Shown: piece by piece, positions 47,133 through 55,228 of the stretch
Layout: each line of letters opens with the position of its first letter
Numbering within the stretch: the first letter of the stretch is position 1
From: an uncultured Gemmatimonadales bacterium
GTDB taxonomy: Bacteria; Gemmatimonadota; Gemmatimonadetes; JACCXV01; JAHWKZ01
Direction: 5' to 3'
DNA length: 64,000 nt
NCBI GenBank assembly: GCA_947259315.1
Contig: CAMYLR010000003.1
Coordinates: 1-64,000 of the forward strand
The notes under the pieces: generated by a model
Told to the model about the DNA's origin: nothing
Seen by the model: the letters and a program-made list of their open reading frames with translations, nothing else
Databases searched by the model: none
Program-made: the position numbers and the translations under genes

Positions 47133-47969
47133 GTGCCGGAGCTGCCCGAGGTCGAGACGATCGTGCGCCAGCTGGCGAAGGTCCTTCCGGGAAGGCGCGT
47201 CGAACGGGTCCAGATCCTGAGAGACAACATCGTACAAGGTTCGCCGGCGAACCTCACGCGATCACTCGAGGGTGCTGCGATCCGATCGGTTACCCGCCGC
47301 GCGAAGTTCATCGTGGTCGAGCTCGAGAGCGATCGGGTGTGGCTGACGCACTTGAGGATGAGTGGCAGCTACCGGGTGGTGAAGAACGGCGGCGACAACG
47401 ATTCGCTTCCGGTATACACTCGGGCGACGTTCGACCTCGAAGATGGCTCGCGACTGCTTTATGTCGATCCGCGGACTCTTGGCCGACTGGAGATCATTCC
47501 GGCCGTTGATTGGGCCGCGCGTGCCGCCAGACTCGGTCCCGAGCCGCTGAGCCCAGCGTTTACGGCAGCCGTGCTCGAGGATCGGCTGGCCGCCAGCCGT
47601 CAACCGCTCAAGACGTTCCTGCTCGACCAAAGACGGATCGCGGGGCTCGGCAACATTTACGTCGCCGAGGCCTTGTGGCGCGCTCGGTTGAGCCCGCGTC
47701 GACGGGCGAAGAACGTGGGCCCGGTGCGGGCCAGGCGCCTCCACCGTGCGATTGTCGAAGTGCTGTCCGAGGCGGTTGGCGGGTCGGGGACATCGTTGGG
47801 CGGGACGTATCTGAATTTTGCCGACGCCGACGGTGACCGCGGTGATTTTTACGAAGCGCTAAACGTCTACGATCGCGAAGACGAACCCTGTCGTCGGTGC
47901 GGCGGGGCGATCAAACGGATCGTCCAGGCTCAGCGCTCGACGTACTACTGCCCGACCTGCCAGCGTTAG
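47133..47969 (+). CDS. mutM: Formamidopyrimidine-DNA glycosylase
   Basis: The 278-residue repair enzyme has the catalytic N-terminus PELPEVETI (P2 and E3), the lysine in LRMSGSYRVV, RRIAGLGNIYVAEALWRARLSP (helix-two-turn-helix) and a C-terminal zinc finger CRRCGGAIKRIVQAQRSTYYCPTCQR. It excises oxidised purines such as 8-oxoguanine and nicks the strand. GTG start. Its TAG overlaps the TAA of the convergent AhpD-like selenoprotein (TTAG at 47966-47969). Confidence 0.96.
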   Translation: MPELPEVETIVRQLAKVLPGRRVERVQILRDNIVQGSPANLTRSLEGAAIRSVTRRAKFIVVELESDRVWLTHLRMSGSYRVVKNGGDNDSLPVYTRATFDLEDGSRLLYVDPRTLGRLEIIPAVDWAARAARLGPEPLSPAFTAAVLEDRLAASRQPLKTFLLDQRRIAGLGNIYVAEALWRARLSPRRRAKNVGPVRARRLHRAIVEVLSEAVGGSGTSLGGTYLNFADADGDRGDFYEALNVYDREDEPCRRCGGAIKRIVQAQRSTYYCPTCQR

Positions 47970-48526
47970 GCCGTCGGGAGCGGGCAAGCCGCACTTTCCG
48001 AGAAGCCATCGGATTCAACCCCGAGCGCGTGATTGAACCGGGCTCGAAAGTTCTCCCACGCCAAGAAGGCGGTGAGCTCGATGACCTGCTCGTCACTGAA
48101 CTCTTTGGTCACGGCGGTGAATACTTCGTCGCTGACATCCGCCGGTGTGTTTGTCATCGCGTCGGCGAACCGCAGCAGCGCTTTCTCCTGAGCGGAAAAA
48201 GCGTTGGATCGCTCGTAGTCGTGAAGCGCTTCGAGCTGCTCACGGGTAATCCCGACGTCGCTGCTCCCGGCAGCGTTGATGTCGATTCAGAAGGGACACC
48301 CGACGCGCGTCGCGACTCTGAGTACCGCTAACTCCCGCAGATTGACGGGAACCCGACGCGCGCGACGGAGCGCCATTTCCATCTGCCCCACGCCGTATAG
48401 CACCGTTGGGTGGCGCGCGTAGAGCTTGAGCGGCCCGGTTACCTTTCCGTGCCGGCGACGCGAAACCCAAAACGCGAATCGCGCTAGCGGCGAACCGCCG
48501 CGATCAGAGCCGTCGATCCGTGCCAT
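47966..48526 (-). CDS. AhpD/CMD-like selenoprotein with CxxU motif (Sec at in-frame TGA 48289-48287)
   Basis: Read through the TGA this is a complete 186-residue protein of the carboxymuconolactone-decarboxylase/AhpD fold. LRELAVLRVATRVGCPF-U-IDINAAG has C77 and U80, where AhpD-like enzymes have the CxxC redox pair. The second half carries GITREQLEALHDYE, FSAQEKALLRFADAMT, and FSDEQVIELTAFLAWENFRARFNHALG, the usual C-terminal helices. Neither half is complete alone. ATG 48526 follows GGAGGAGAACACG. A well-formed SECIS-like hairpin follows the TGA. Expected role is disulfide or peroxide reduction. It is last in a minus-strand run after arginase and a phosphoesterase and converges on mutM. Confidence 0.92.
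48253..48284 (-). promoter_or_regulatory. SECIS-like hairpin of the AhpD-like selenoprotein
   Basis: Minus strand: upper stem CGCTGC/GCAGCG (6 bp) with loop CGGGA, loop starting 18 nt after the TGA with G as second base. A lower stem CGAC/GTCG is separated by an internal loop (ATCAA/AC). The best of the three candidate SECIS elements. Confidence 0.75.
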
Positions 48527-48562
48527 CGTGTTCTCCTCCAGCGTGAGTGTTCAATCGAAACC

Positions 48563-49030
48563 CTAGAGCTTGATATGCGCTAGATCGAAGGCGCCGTTAT
48601 CGAGCGTCAGAATACCCGCCGACGGCGGAGCGCCGAACCCGCCCGCAGTGCCCGGGTTGAAAAAGCGGATGCCATCGACGACCTCTGACACCGCGAGGTG
48701 ACTATGTCCAAACAGCACGATGTCGGGACCGACGCGCTCAAAGTGACGCGCCAAATGCTCGATGCTACCGCGGGGGAATCGGTGGCCGTGGATGACCGCG
48801 ATCGTTAGCCCGGCTCGATCGAGCACGAGCTCCTCAGGTAATCGCGTGACCAACCCCATGGTGTCACAGTTACCGTGCACTGCCGCCACCGGCGCGATCG
48901 TCTCGAGCTCGACCAACGTGTGCTCGCGGCAGATATCACCACAGTGCACGACCTCGTCTATGTCACGAAGCGCTTCGTGTAGCGAGGCTGGGACCCTGTC
49001 GTGCGTATCCGAGACGATCCCGATCTGCAC
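48563..49030 (-). CDS. YfcE/MJ0936-type metallophosphoesterase
   Basis: The 155-residue protein shows the small calcineurin-like phosphodiesterase motifs: GIVSDTHD, VVHCGDIC, VHGNCD, IVLFGHSH and VIHGHRFP. Two divalent metals would be bound by these D, N and H residues. Such enzymes hydrolyse phosphodiesters in vitro; natural substrates are unclear. GTG start, five bases after the arginase stop on the same strand. Length is normal for the family. Confidence 0.9.
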   Translation of the reverse strand: MQIGIVSDTHDRVPASLHEALRDIDEVVHCGDICREHTLVELETIAPVAAVHGNCDTMGLVTRLPEELVLDRAGLTIAVIHGHRFPRGSIEHLARHFERVGPDIVLFGHSHLAVSEVVDGIRFFNPGTAGGFGAPPSAGILTLDNGAFDLAHIKL

Positions 49031-49036
49031 GGCCTG

Positions 49037-49960
49037 CTACAGGATCGACTTGCCTAGCACCGACAGGATAAGCTCCACGCCGAGTGTCCCGGTGCGGTTG
49101 CGATCGTCCAAGATCGGGTTCGTTTCGACGCAATCCATGCTCACCATCCCGCCACCGTCACTCACCAGCTCGAGCGCCAGGTGCCCCTCTCGATAGTTGA
49201 CGCCGCCGATGACCGGCGTCCCGACCCCCGGTGCGTAGTTGGGATCGACGAAGTCCATGTCCCACGACACGTGGAAACCGAGAGTTCCCTGACGCACGAT
49301 CGCCAGCGCCTCTTCGAGCACGCGGACGATCCCCTTCTCGTCGATTTCACGCATCGTGAACACACGGATTCCCGATTCGTGAACCATCTCCCGCTCACCG
49401 GGATCGACATCGCGCGCGCCGATCAACGCGACCTTCTCGGGTTTCACCTTGGGGGTCGACCCGCCGAGCTCGGTCAAAACGGGGTCGCCGTATCCGAGCG
49501 ACGCTGCCAAACCCATGCCGTGGATGTTGCCGCTTATCGTGGTCTCAGGGGTGTTCATGTCGGCGTGGGCGTCGAACCACAACAGCCCCAGGTCATCGCC
49601 TTCCCGTGCGGCCCACGACGCGGCGCCGGCGATCGACCCGATCGAGAGCGAGTGGTCGCCGCCGAGCACGATCGGCAATGCGCCCGCTTCGAGTGAAGTC
49701 GCGACGCGGTCGGCGAGTGCCCGATTGGTGCCCGCGATCTCGTCCCGAAAGCGTGCTCGCTCGGACCCGGCATCGGCGGACTCGGGGATCCTCACCGCCA
49801 CGTCGCCGGTGTCGGTGACATCGTGCCCGAGGTGAATCAACCGATCGCACAACCCCGCGATCCGCAGGGCGGAAGGACCCATGTCAACACCGCGTCGCCC
49901 GGCGCCCAGGTCGATCGGCACTCCGATCAGGTGAACGGGTCTTGTGTCTGATGCGGCCAT
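49037..49960 (-). CDS. rocF: Arginase family enzyme
   Basis: The 307-residue ureohydrolase has all metal-binding blocks: GGDHSLSIGS, LLWFDAHADMNTPETTISGNIHGM, and HVSWDMDFVDPNYAPGVGTP. The SIGSIAG and SGNIHGM regions fit arginase rather than agmatinase. It should cleave arginine to ornithine and urea with two Mn2+ ions. AAGGAG lies just ahead of ATG 49960. It sits between UbiE/MenG and the phosphoesterase on one strand. Confidence 0.93.
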   Translation of the reverse strand: MAASDTRPVHLIGVPIDLGAGRRGVDMGPSALRIAGLCDRLIHLGHDVTDTGDVAVRIPESADAGSERARFRDEIAGTNRALADRVATSLEAGALPIVLGGDHSLSIGSIAGAASWAAREGDDLGLLWFDAHADMNTPETTISGNIHGMGLAASLGYGDPVLTELGGSTPKVKPEKVALIGARDVDPGEREMVHESGIRVFTMREIDEKGIVRVLEEALAIVRQGTLGFHVSWDMDFVDPNYAPGVGTPVIGGVNYREGHLALELVSDGGGMVSMDCVETNPILDDRNRTGTLGVELILSVLGKSIL

Positions 49961-49961
49961 G

Positions 49962-50711
49962 CTACTCCTTAACTCCAGTGTGAAGCGCAGCGATGCCGCG
50001 ACTCAGCAAACGAAAGCGGACGCGCGAGAAGCCGACGTTGGTTAGCATATCGGATAAGGCCTCGCAGTCGGGGAAGTCAGCCACCGAGTCAGGCAGGTAG
50101 CGGGCGGCGTTGGCATCCCCCGCGATCATCGCCCCGGCGCGCGGCAGGAGGTGGTGAAAGTAGCCGTGATAGAGGGTCCGAAAGAGCTTGCCGGGTGGCG
50201 TTGTGAACTCCAGCACCACCAGCCTCCCACCGGGCTCGAGAACGCGGTGCATCTCCGACAATCCGGCTTCGAAGTCGACCAGGTTGCGGAGCCCAAAACC
50301 GATCGTACAGCCGGCGAAAACGTCATCGGTCACGGGCAACGCCAACGCATCGGCGGCCACCGGCAGCACCAGTCGTTGATGATCCAGCTTGCCGGCACCC
50401 CGTCGCAGCATCGGCAACGAGAAGTCGAGCCCCACGGCTACCGCGCCTGGGGCGCGTGTGGCGACCGCCCGGGCCAGGTCGAGAGTACCGGCGCACAGGT
50501 CGAGGTATCGACGATCGGGGACCGGCGCCAGCGCGGCGATCGCGTCAGCCCGCCAGAGTCGGTGGACGCCGGCCGAAAGAACATCGTTGAACAAGTCGTA
50601 GCGCGGAGCGATCGTGTCGAACATCGATCGCACCCGGGTCGCCTTGTCACGATCAGCTTCCAACGGCGAAACCGATGAGTGAAACGCTCCGTACGGGGTG
50701 CACGTGGGCAT
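49962..50711 (-). CDS. ubiE: UbiE/MenG quinone-biosynthesis C-methyltransferase
   Basis: The core is VRSMFDTIAPRYDLFNDVLSAGVHRLWR, DLCAGTLDLA (SAM motif I), the GLDFSLPMLRRG loop, and TIGFGLRNLVDFEAGLSEMHRVLEPGGRLVVLEF. This is the C-methyltransferase for menaquinone or ubiquinone. The start is uncertain: ATG 50711 gives 249 residues and overlaps the divergent sigma-factor start; TTG 50663 gives 233 and fits usual N-termini. The open frame to 50951 overlaps the sigma gene and is rejected. Arginase follows immediately. Confidence 0.88.
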   Translation of the reverse strand: MPTCTPYGAFHSSVSPLEADRDKATRVRSMFDTIAPRYDLFNDVLSAGVHRLWRADAIAALAPVPDRRYLDLCAGTLDLARAVATRAPGAVAVGLDFSLPMLRRGAGKLDHQRLVLPVAADALALPVTDDVFAGCTIGFGLRNLVDFEAGLSEMHRVLEPGGRLVVLEFTTPPGKLFRTLYHGYFHHLLPRAGAMIAGDANAARYLPDSVADFPDCEALSDMLTNVGFSRVRFRLLSRGIAALHTGVKE

Positions 50712-51339
50712 AGCGGATGAGCAACTCGTGGTCGAGGCGCTCGCGGGGTCGCAGAGCGCGTTCAGGGAAATTGTGCATCGCTTCGAGCGCCCCGTGTTCA
50801 ACCTCGTTGCCCGCATGGTGCACGATCGGACGTTGGCCGAGGACCTCTCGCAGGACGCGTTCGTCAAAGCGTTCAGCCGTCTCGACACGTACCAGCCAGA
50901 ACAGGGGAAGTTCTCGAACTGGCTGTTCAAGATCGCCCACAACACAGCCATCGACCACTTGCGACGGCGAGCTATCGATACCGTTTCATTAGAAGCCGGT
51001 GGCGAGGATGAGCCCGACTACGCGTCGACGACACCGGACCCGGCGGCTGAGTCACCGCTCGACTCGATGGTCCAGACCGATCTGGCGACGGTGCTTTCGG
51101 TGGCGATCGATCGCCTCCGGCCCGAGTACCGCGAGGCGATGGTGTTGCGTCACCAGGAGGGTCTGGCGTACGAGGAGATCGCCGAGATCATGGAGCTGCC
51201 CCTGGGGACGGTCAAGACGTACCTCCACCGGGCGCGCAAGGAGCTGGCGGGCGACCTCTCGGCGGCCGGCTGGGGCCCTTCAGGACCCGATCCGACGCTT
51301 CCCGCGGCGGCTGAAACCCACCCCCCCGGCCCAGCGTAG
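50704..51339 (+). CDS. ECF RNA polymerase sigma factor
   Basis: From GTG 50704 it is 211 residues (GTG 50698 possible). Sigma region 2 is seen in FNLVARMVHDRTLAEDLSQDAFVKAFSRLDTYQ...FSNWLFKIAHNTAIDHLRRR, region 4 in RLRPEYREAMVLRHQEGLAYEEIAEIMELPLGTVKTYLHRARKEL. The two are joined by an acidic linker. The next gene encodes a membrane protein in anti-sigma position, so this is a typical regulated ECF unit, probably sensing envelope state. No autoregulatory promoter could be identified. Confidence 0.93.
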   Translation: MGIADEQLVVEALAGSQSAFREIVHRFERPVFNLVARMVHDRTLAEDLSQDAFVKAFSRLDTYQPEQGKFSNWLFKIAHNTAIDHLRRRAIDTVSLEAGGEDEPDYASTTPDPAAESPLDSMVQTDLATVLSVAIDRLRPEYREAMVLRHQEGLAYEEIAEIMELPLGTVKTYLHRARKELAGDLSAAGWGPSGPDPTLPAAAETHPPGPA

Positions 51340-51359
51340 GGTCAGATAGGAGAATGAAG

Positions 51360-51875
51360 ATGATGCGGAGACTCCAGACCGACCTGAAGCGCTGGCTCGC
51401 GGCTGAGGCAGCGGGCGACGAGCGCCAGGCCGAAGATGCGTTGGGCACACTGCTCGCCTCGGCGCCCCGGCTGACACCGTCGGCCGGCTTCGCCGAGCGG
51501 GTGCTGTGGGCGATCCAACCAGCGCCAGCGCCACAATGGGCGCTCGGTGCGTGGTGGTGGAAAGCCGCGGTCGTAGCCGCCGTTTCGTTGGTTGGCACGG
51601 CCACCGGGCTGCTGCCGCTCGTACAGTGGTTGCCGATCAGCGCGCCGAGCTTTGGCGAGGTCTTGAGGACCGGCGCTGACGGCTTGGTTTGGATCGGCGA
51701 GTGGCTCGCCGCCGGGCTCGCGCTCTGGGGGCTCTTGGCCCGGATCGGAACCGCGCTCCAGGTCGCGGTGGTGACCCCGCAGGTGGCTTCACTGCTGCTG
51801 GCGAGCACGCTGATCGGTGCTTCCGCACTTTATAGTCTGAATCGTCTATTGGCTTTCGAGAGGAGAACATGGTGA
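51360..51875 (+). CDS. Small membrane protein, putative anti-sigma factor
   Basis: About 171 residues. A cytoplasmic N-terminal part of some 50 residues (LQTDLKRWLAAEAAGDERQAEDALGTLLASAP, TPSAGFAERVLWAI) resembles the helical start of anti-sigma proteins but lacks the zinc-binding HxxxCxxC. Three or four membrane helices follow. ATG 51360 is chosen because AGGAG is seven bases upstream. Location directly after the ECF sigma gene is the main reason for the call; sequence support is modest. Confidence 0.6.
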   Translation: MMRRLQTDLKRWLAAEAAGDERQAEDALGTLLASAPRLTPSAGFAERVLWAIQPAPAPQWALGAWWWKAAVVAAVSLVGTATGLLPLVQWLPISAPSFGEVLRTGADGLVWIGEWLAAGLALWGLLARIGTALQVAVVTPQVASLLLASTLIGASALYSLNRLLAFERRTW

Positions 51876-53302
51876 TGATCGCGTCGACGAATCTCTGGCG
51901 CGCCCTGACGCTTGGAACGTTGCTCATGTTGAGCTTCGCTCCGACCAGCCTGGCGCAGGCGACCGCGGGATCCGCGGCGCAGGAAGTTGCACCCACGTTG
52001 GGTGAGTTACGGGACCGGATTGAACGCCGGTACCAGGTATTGCCTATTCAAAACGGCATCGTGCTGATGCCCAGATACCGCACGGACGTCCAGTCGATCG
52101 AGTTGGCAAACGGCTCCATCGGCATCGATGGAGAGCCGGTGACGGGCGCCGAGTTGACGGAGCGCATCGGTGACGACGCCGAGGATATCACACGACTTTC
52201 GTTTATGGATTCGATGACTCGTCGCGTCCTGTTCGGAATCGGTCCCCCGCCAACGACCGGTGTGGCTGCTGACACAGAAGCCGAAGCCGCGGCTATCGAG
52301 GATACGGCCGCCGAGCCGAGCGATGAAGCGGATGAGCCGGTGGATGACGAGGATCATGAGGGCGCCACGTTCATCAGCGAGGAAGGCGACCAGGTCCGGG
52401 TCGGCGGAAGCGTCACCGTTCCGGCCGGCCGGCACGTCGACGGAGACGTGGTGGCGGTCGGCGGCTCGGCCCGCGTCGATGGCCATGTGGATGGCTCGGT
52501 CGTCGCGGTCGGCGGCTCGGTCCGGTTGGGCCCCAACGCGGTGGTCGAAGGCGAGGTAACCTCGGTCGGTGGCACGATCCAGCGTTCGCCAGGCGCGGTC
52601 GTGCACGGCGCGGTCAACGAGGTCGCCTTCGGACCGAACATCGATTTTCATCCCCACTGGGTTGGCTTCGCCCCGGGAATGGGTGAGATCGGTGGGTTGA
52701 TCGGCACCGTGTTGTGGATCGCTTTTCTGGCGTTCATCGTCGCCCTGTTGTTCCTGCTCGGGCGCGGCCCGATCGAGCGGATGGAGTATCGGATGGCGAC
52801 CTCAGGGTGGAAGGCCGCCGCCATCGGGTTGGTCGCGTGGCTGTTGCTCATCCCGGTGCTCGTCCTGACGACGGTCATTCTCGCCATTTCGATTATCGGG
52901 ATCCCATTGCTACTCGTCATCCCATTCGCGCTGCTGGCGTTGAAGATCGGGATCCTGTTGGGCTTCGTTGCTGTCGCCAAGTACGTAGGTCATGAAGCCG
53001 AGCGGCGGTTCGGTTGGGAGCACACCAACCCGTACCTTTCGATTCTGGTTGGTGTCGGTTTTCTCAGCGTGTTGCTGCTCTTTGGCAGCGCGCTTGGGTT
53101 GATCGGCGGACCGTTTGGGGTCTTTGGCGCGATCCTGACCGTAATCGGGATCGTGATTCAGTTCGCCGCCTTGACGATCGGTTTCGGGCTGTTCCTGCTG
53201 ACCCGCTTTGGGACCCGTTACAACTGGGGCAACGGGGAGACCCCCGAGCGCCCGGCTTCAGAGCCGGTGCCCGCACCGAGCGGCTTCGCCCCGACCGAAT
53301 AG
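51869..53302 (+). CDS. Exported beta-helix (bactofilin-like) and membrane protein
   Basis: The 477-residue protein has a signal peptide (ending SLAQA), a periplasmic section with an acidic stretch (EAAAIEDTAAEPSDEADEPVDDEDHEG), and a short right-handed beta-helix: VRVGGSVTVPAGRHVDGDVVAVGGSARVDGHVDGSVVAVGGSVRLGPNAVVEGEV. After that come about six hydrophobic helices (IGTVLWIAFLAFIVALLFLL onwards). Similar proteins with polymer-forming repeats and a multi-helix end occur beside ECF sigma genes. The role may be envelope-stress sensing or scaffolding. GAGAGGAGAAC precedes ATG 51869, which overlaps the upstream gene. Confidence 0.75.
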   Translation: MVMIASTNLWRALTLGTLLMLSFAPTSLAQATAGSAAQEVAPTLGELRDRIERRYQVLPIQNGIVLMPRYRTDVQSIELANGSIGIDGEPVTGAELTERIGDDAEDITRLSFMDSMTRRVLFGIGPPPTTGVAADTEAEAAAIEDTAAEPSDEADEPVDDEDHEGATFISEEGDQVRVGGSVTVPAGRHVDGDVVAVGGSARVDGHVDGSVVAVGGSVRLGPNAVVEGEVTSVGGTIQRSPGAVVHGAVNEVAFGPNIDFHPHWVGFAPGMGEIGGLIGTVLWIAFLAFIVALLFLLGRGPIERMEYRMATSGWKAAAIGLVAWLLLIPVLVLTTVILAISIIGIPLLLVIPFALLALKIGILLGFVAVAKYVGHEAERRFGWEHTNPYLSILVGVGFLSVLLLFGSALGLIGGPFGVFGAILTVIGIVIQFAALTIGFGLFLLTRFGTRYNWGNGETPERPASEPVPAPSGFAPTE

Positions 53303-53317
53303 CTCCACGGAACCCTT

Positions 53318-53357
53318 CCCCTCCTCGGGTGGTACATTCGCTCGAGGAGGGGTTTTT
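53318..53357 (+). terminator. Terminator-like hairpin containing the next gene's ribosome site
   Basis: Perfect 10-bp arms CCCCTCCTCG (53318-53327) and CGAGGAGGGG (53343-53352), 15-base loop, then TTTTTC. It has the form of a rho-independent terminator. The 3' arm includes GAGGAGGGG, the ribosome site of ATG 53361, so the fold would also hide it. Confidence 0.75.
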
Positions 53358-53360
53358 CTC

Positions 53361-53867
53361 ATGCTGACATACGTATCGCGCTGGACTGTCTCGCTGTCGC
53401 TGGTATTGATGGCGACCGTGTCACTCGCTGGGATGGCGATGGCCCAGGCCCCGACCGACCGCGCGTCACGGTCGTACCGGGTGATCCTGTTCTTGGCTGA
53501 GGACGGTACGCCGAGAGACGTCGAGATCCGGCGCCTCAAGGAAGTGTGGCGAGAGGGCGAGGGTGCGACGCGCTTGCGGGAGCTACTTGCTACCGGCGAG
53601 GTCCGGCGGTTGGACGAAGTAACGATCCTCCCCGGCCGCGAGACCCCGGTCATCCAGTTGGGCGACGTGACCGTTCGGGTGAATGGGGTCCTCAAGGAGC
53701 CACGCGGTGAACGGATGTTTCTCCGCGTCGAAGTCGACGGCGGCGAAGAAGCGTTCGTCAAGGAGATGATCTCGCGCTTCGATGAGACGATCGTTGTCGC
53801 CTACCCGCTAGCTCGCGGCGATCGATCGATCGTCGCCCTCATCGTGCCCACCGGTGGTTCACCGTAG
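53361..53867 (+). CDS. Secreted protein of unknown function
   Basis: From ATG 53361 it is 168 residues with a signal peptide (about 1-28, ending GMAMA-Q). The mature part is charged and mostly alternating strand and helix: SYRVILFLAEDGTPRDVEIRRLKEVWREGEGATRLRELLATGEVRRLDEVTILPG, then VIQLGDVTVRVNGVLKEPRGERMFLRVEVDGG. I recognise no family. It follows the sigma operon behind a terminator-like hairpin that overlaps its ribosome site, so it may be expressed only in part of the transcripts. Confidence 0.65.
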   Translation: MLTYVSRWTVSLSLVLMATVSLAGMAMAQAPTDRASRSYRVILFLAEDGTPRDVEIRRLKEVWREGEGATRLRELLATGEVRRLDEVTILPGRETPVIQLGDVTVRVNGVLKEPRGERMFLRVEVDGGEEAFVKEMISRFDETIVVAYPLARGDRSIVALIVPTGGSP

Positions 53868-53942
53868 GACTTTTCGGCGAAATCGAGCTGGACTAGGTTT
53901 GTCGGCCTAGCGATCGACGTTGCCCAAAACCCCGTGAATCTC

Positions 53943-54701
53943 ATGGTAAGCAAAACTGCCGAGATCGGTGCCACAGAGCACCTCCGTAGCAAGCCTCGCC
54001 GCCCGGTGTTGGCTTTCGACGTGGTCCCCGCTTACCGGCAGTACGAGTTACGGTTGGCTCGTTATCAGGACATGGTGCCCGCTGTGCGCGACCTGTCACG
54101 ATCAGACGAGGTACTAGAGATCCTAGACGTCGGGTCGGGAACCGGACCCGCCAAGCGCTTTATCGATCATGCCGGTGTAGCGGCCCATTGGACCGGGATC
54201 GAGATCCACCCGGACCGGATCGAGCTCTGCAAGCAACTGGGCTACGACCGAATCATCGACGATCACGACCTCGAGAAGGGTCCGTTGCCGATAGGTGCCG
54301 GCTCCTTCGACGTTGTCATCGCGAGCCACGTCTTGGAGCACCTGGACGATGCGAGCGCAGCGCTGGAGGATTGGATGCGCGTGTTGCGCCCCGGCGGCTT
54401 GCTGATCCTCGGCGTGCCGATGCATTTGGGGTTGGTCGCCAGGTTGGCTCGCGCGCGGTTCCGCCATCGCGGTCGCAAGCGCCCTCGGGCTCACTGCCAC
54501 TTTTTTTCGATGCGCTCGTTGAAAGAGCTGTTGAGTCCTTATCCGGTCAGCGCGATCCGCGGCTTTCGGTTGATTTCAGCGCGTAAGTGGTTGCCGTTGG
54601 AGGATTATCGCTGGTTTTATCTCGTCAACCGGAGAATAGGACATCGGTTCCCCGCGTTGGCGGCCGAAGTCAACGTGGAGATCCGAAAGCCGGTTCAATG
54701 A
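53943..54701 (+). CDS. Class I SAM-dependent methyltransferase
   Basis: About 252 residues. SAM motif I is EILDVGSGTGPAKRF, followed by an acidic turn (GIEIHPDRIELC), FDVVIASHVLEHLDDASAAL and MRVLRPGGLLILGVP. The C-terminal region RKRPRAHCHFFSMRSLKELL is basic. The methyl acceptor cannot be told; similar proteins modify sugars, lipids or quinone precursors. GTG 53934 is an alternative start. Its TGA overlaps the ATG of the next lipoprotein gene. Confidence 0.85.
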   Translation: MVSKTAEIGATEHLRSKPRRPVLAFDVVPAYRQYELRLARYQDMVPAVRDLSRSDEVLEILDVGSGTGPAKRFIDHAGVAAHWTGIEIHPDRIELCKQLGYDRIIDDHDLEKGPLPIGAGSFDVVIASHVLEHLDDASAALEDWMRVLRPGGLLILGVPMHLGLVARLARARFRHRGRKRPRAHCHFFSMRSLKELLSPYPVSAIRGFRLISARKWLPLEDYRWFYLVNRRIGHRFPALAAEVNVEIRKPVQ

Positions 54702-55228
54702 AAGCGCGACTCTTCTCGGTCACGATCTCGTCTCTCGGTGTGGTTCTGCTGATCGCTTGCGGCTCCGGCCCTGAGAAGTTCCCATCGTCCAACTGGACCG
54801 GGAAGTACGCCACCCGGATTGTGCAATCGTCAACCGATTGCGTCGATGCCGACGGGCCACCGGTGATGACCGGGTTCATAATGGACGTGATCCAGCTGAC
54901 GACCAACAAGACGACGATCAAGATGAATCCGATCGTCGAGCTCGAGGGTGAGTTTGTGGGCGATCACGTCGAGGTCTCGATGCGAGTCGATGAGCCCGTC
55001 TCGCTACCCGATTCGATCGTCGCTCGCGCAATACCGGCGGACTCGTTGGACGTTATTACCTATTCGCTAGTGGCGGATTTCGAACGCGATGGCTTCGAGG
55101 GTGTGTATGTCGTGCGGTCACCAGACCTTCGCGCGTTGATCAATCACAACCGCGGCGGCCGGTGCGACTTTCGCTACCAGCTGGCGGGTACGAGGTTCGT
55201 TTCGATAATCCCGGAGTCGGACGACTAG
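54698..55228 (+). CDS. Lipoprotein of unknown function
   Basis: The 176-residue protein starts at ATG 54698 in an ATGA overlap. Its signal sequence ends in a lipobox (VVLLIACG, C20), so it should be lipid-anchored outside the cytoplasmic membrane. The mature part seems beta-rich with regular charged residues (WTGKYATRIVQSSTDC, TTIKMNPIVELEGEFVGDHVEVSMRV, CDFRYQLAGTRFV) and holds two cysteines. No family recognised. Its stop overlaps that of the convergent NlpC/P60 gene (CTAG). Confidence 0.7.
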   Translation: MKARLFSVTISSLGVVLLIACGSGPEKFPSSNWTGKYATRIVQSSTDCVDADGPPVMTGFIMDVIQLTTNKTTIKMNPIVELEGEFVGDHVEVSMRVDEPVSLPDSIVARAIPADSLDVITYSLVADFERDGFEGVYVVRSPDLRALINHNRGGRCDFRYQLAGTRFVSIIPESDD

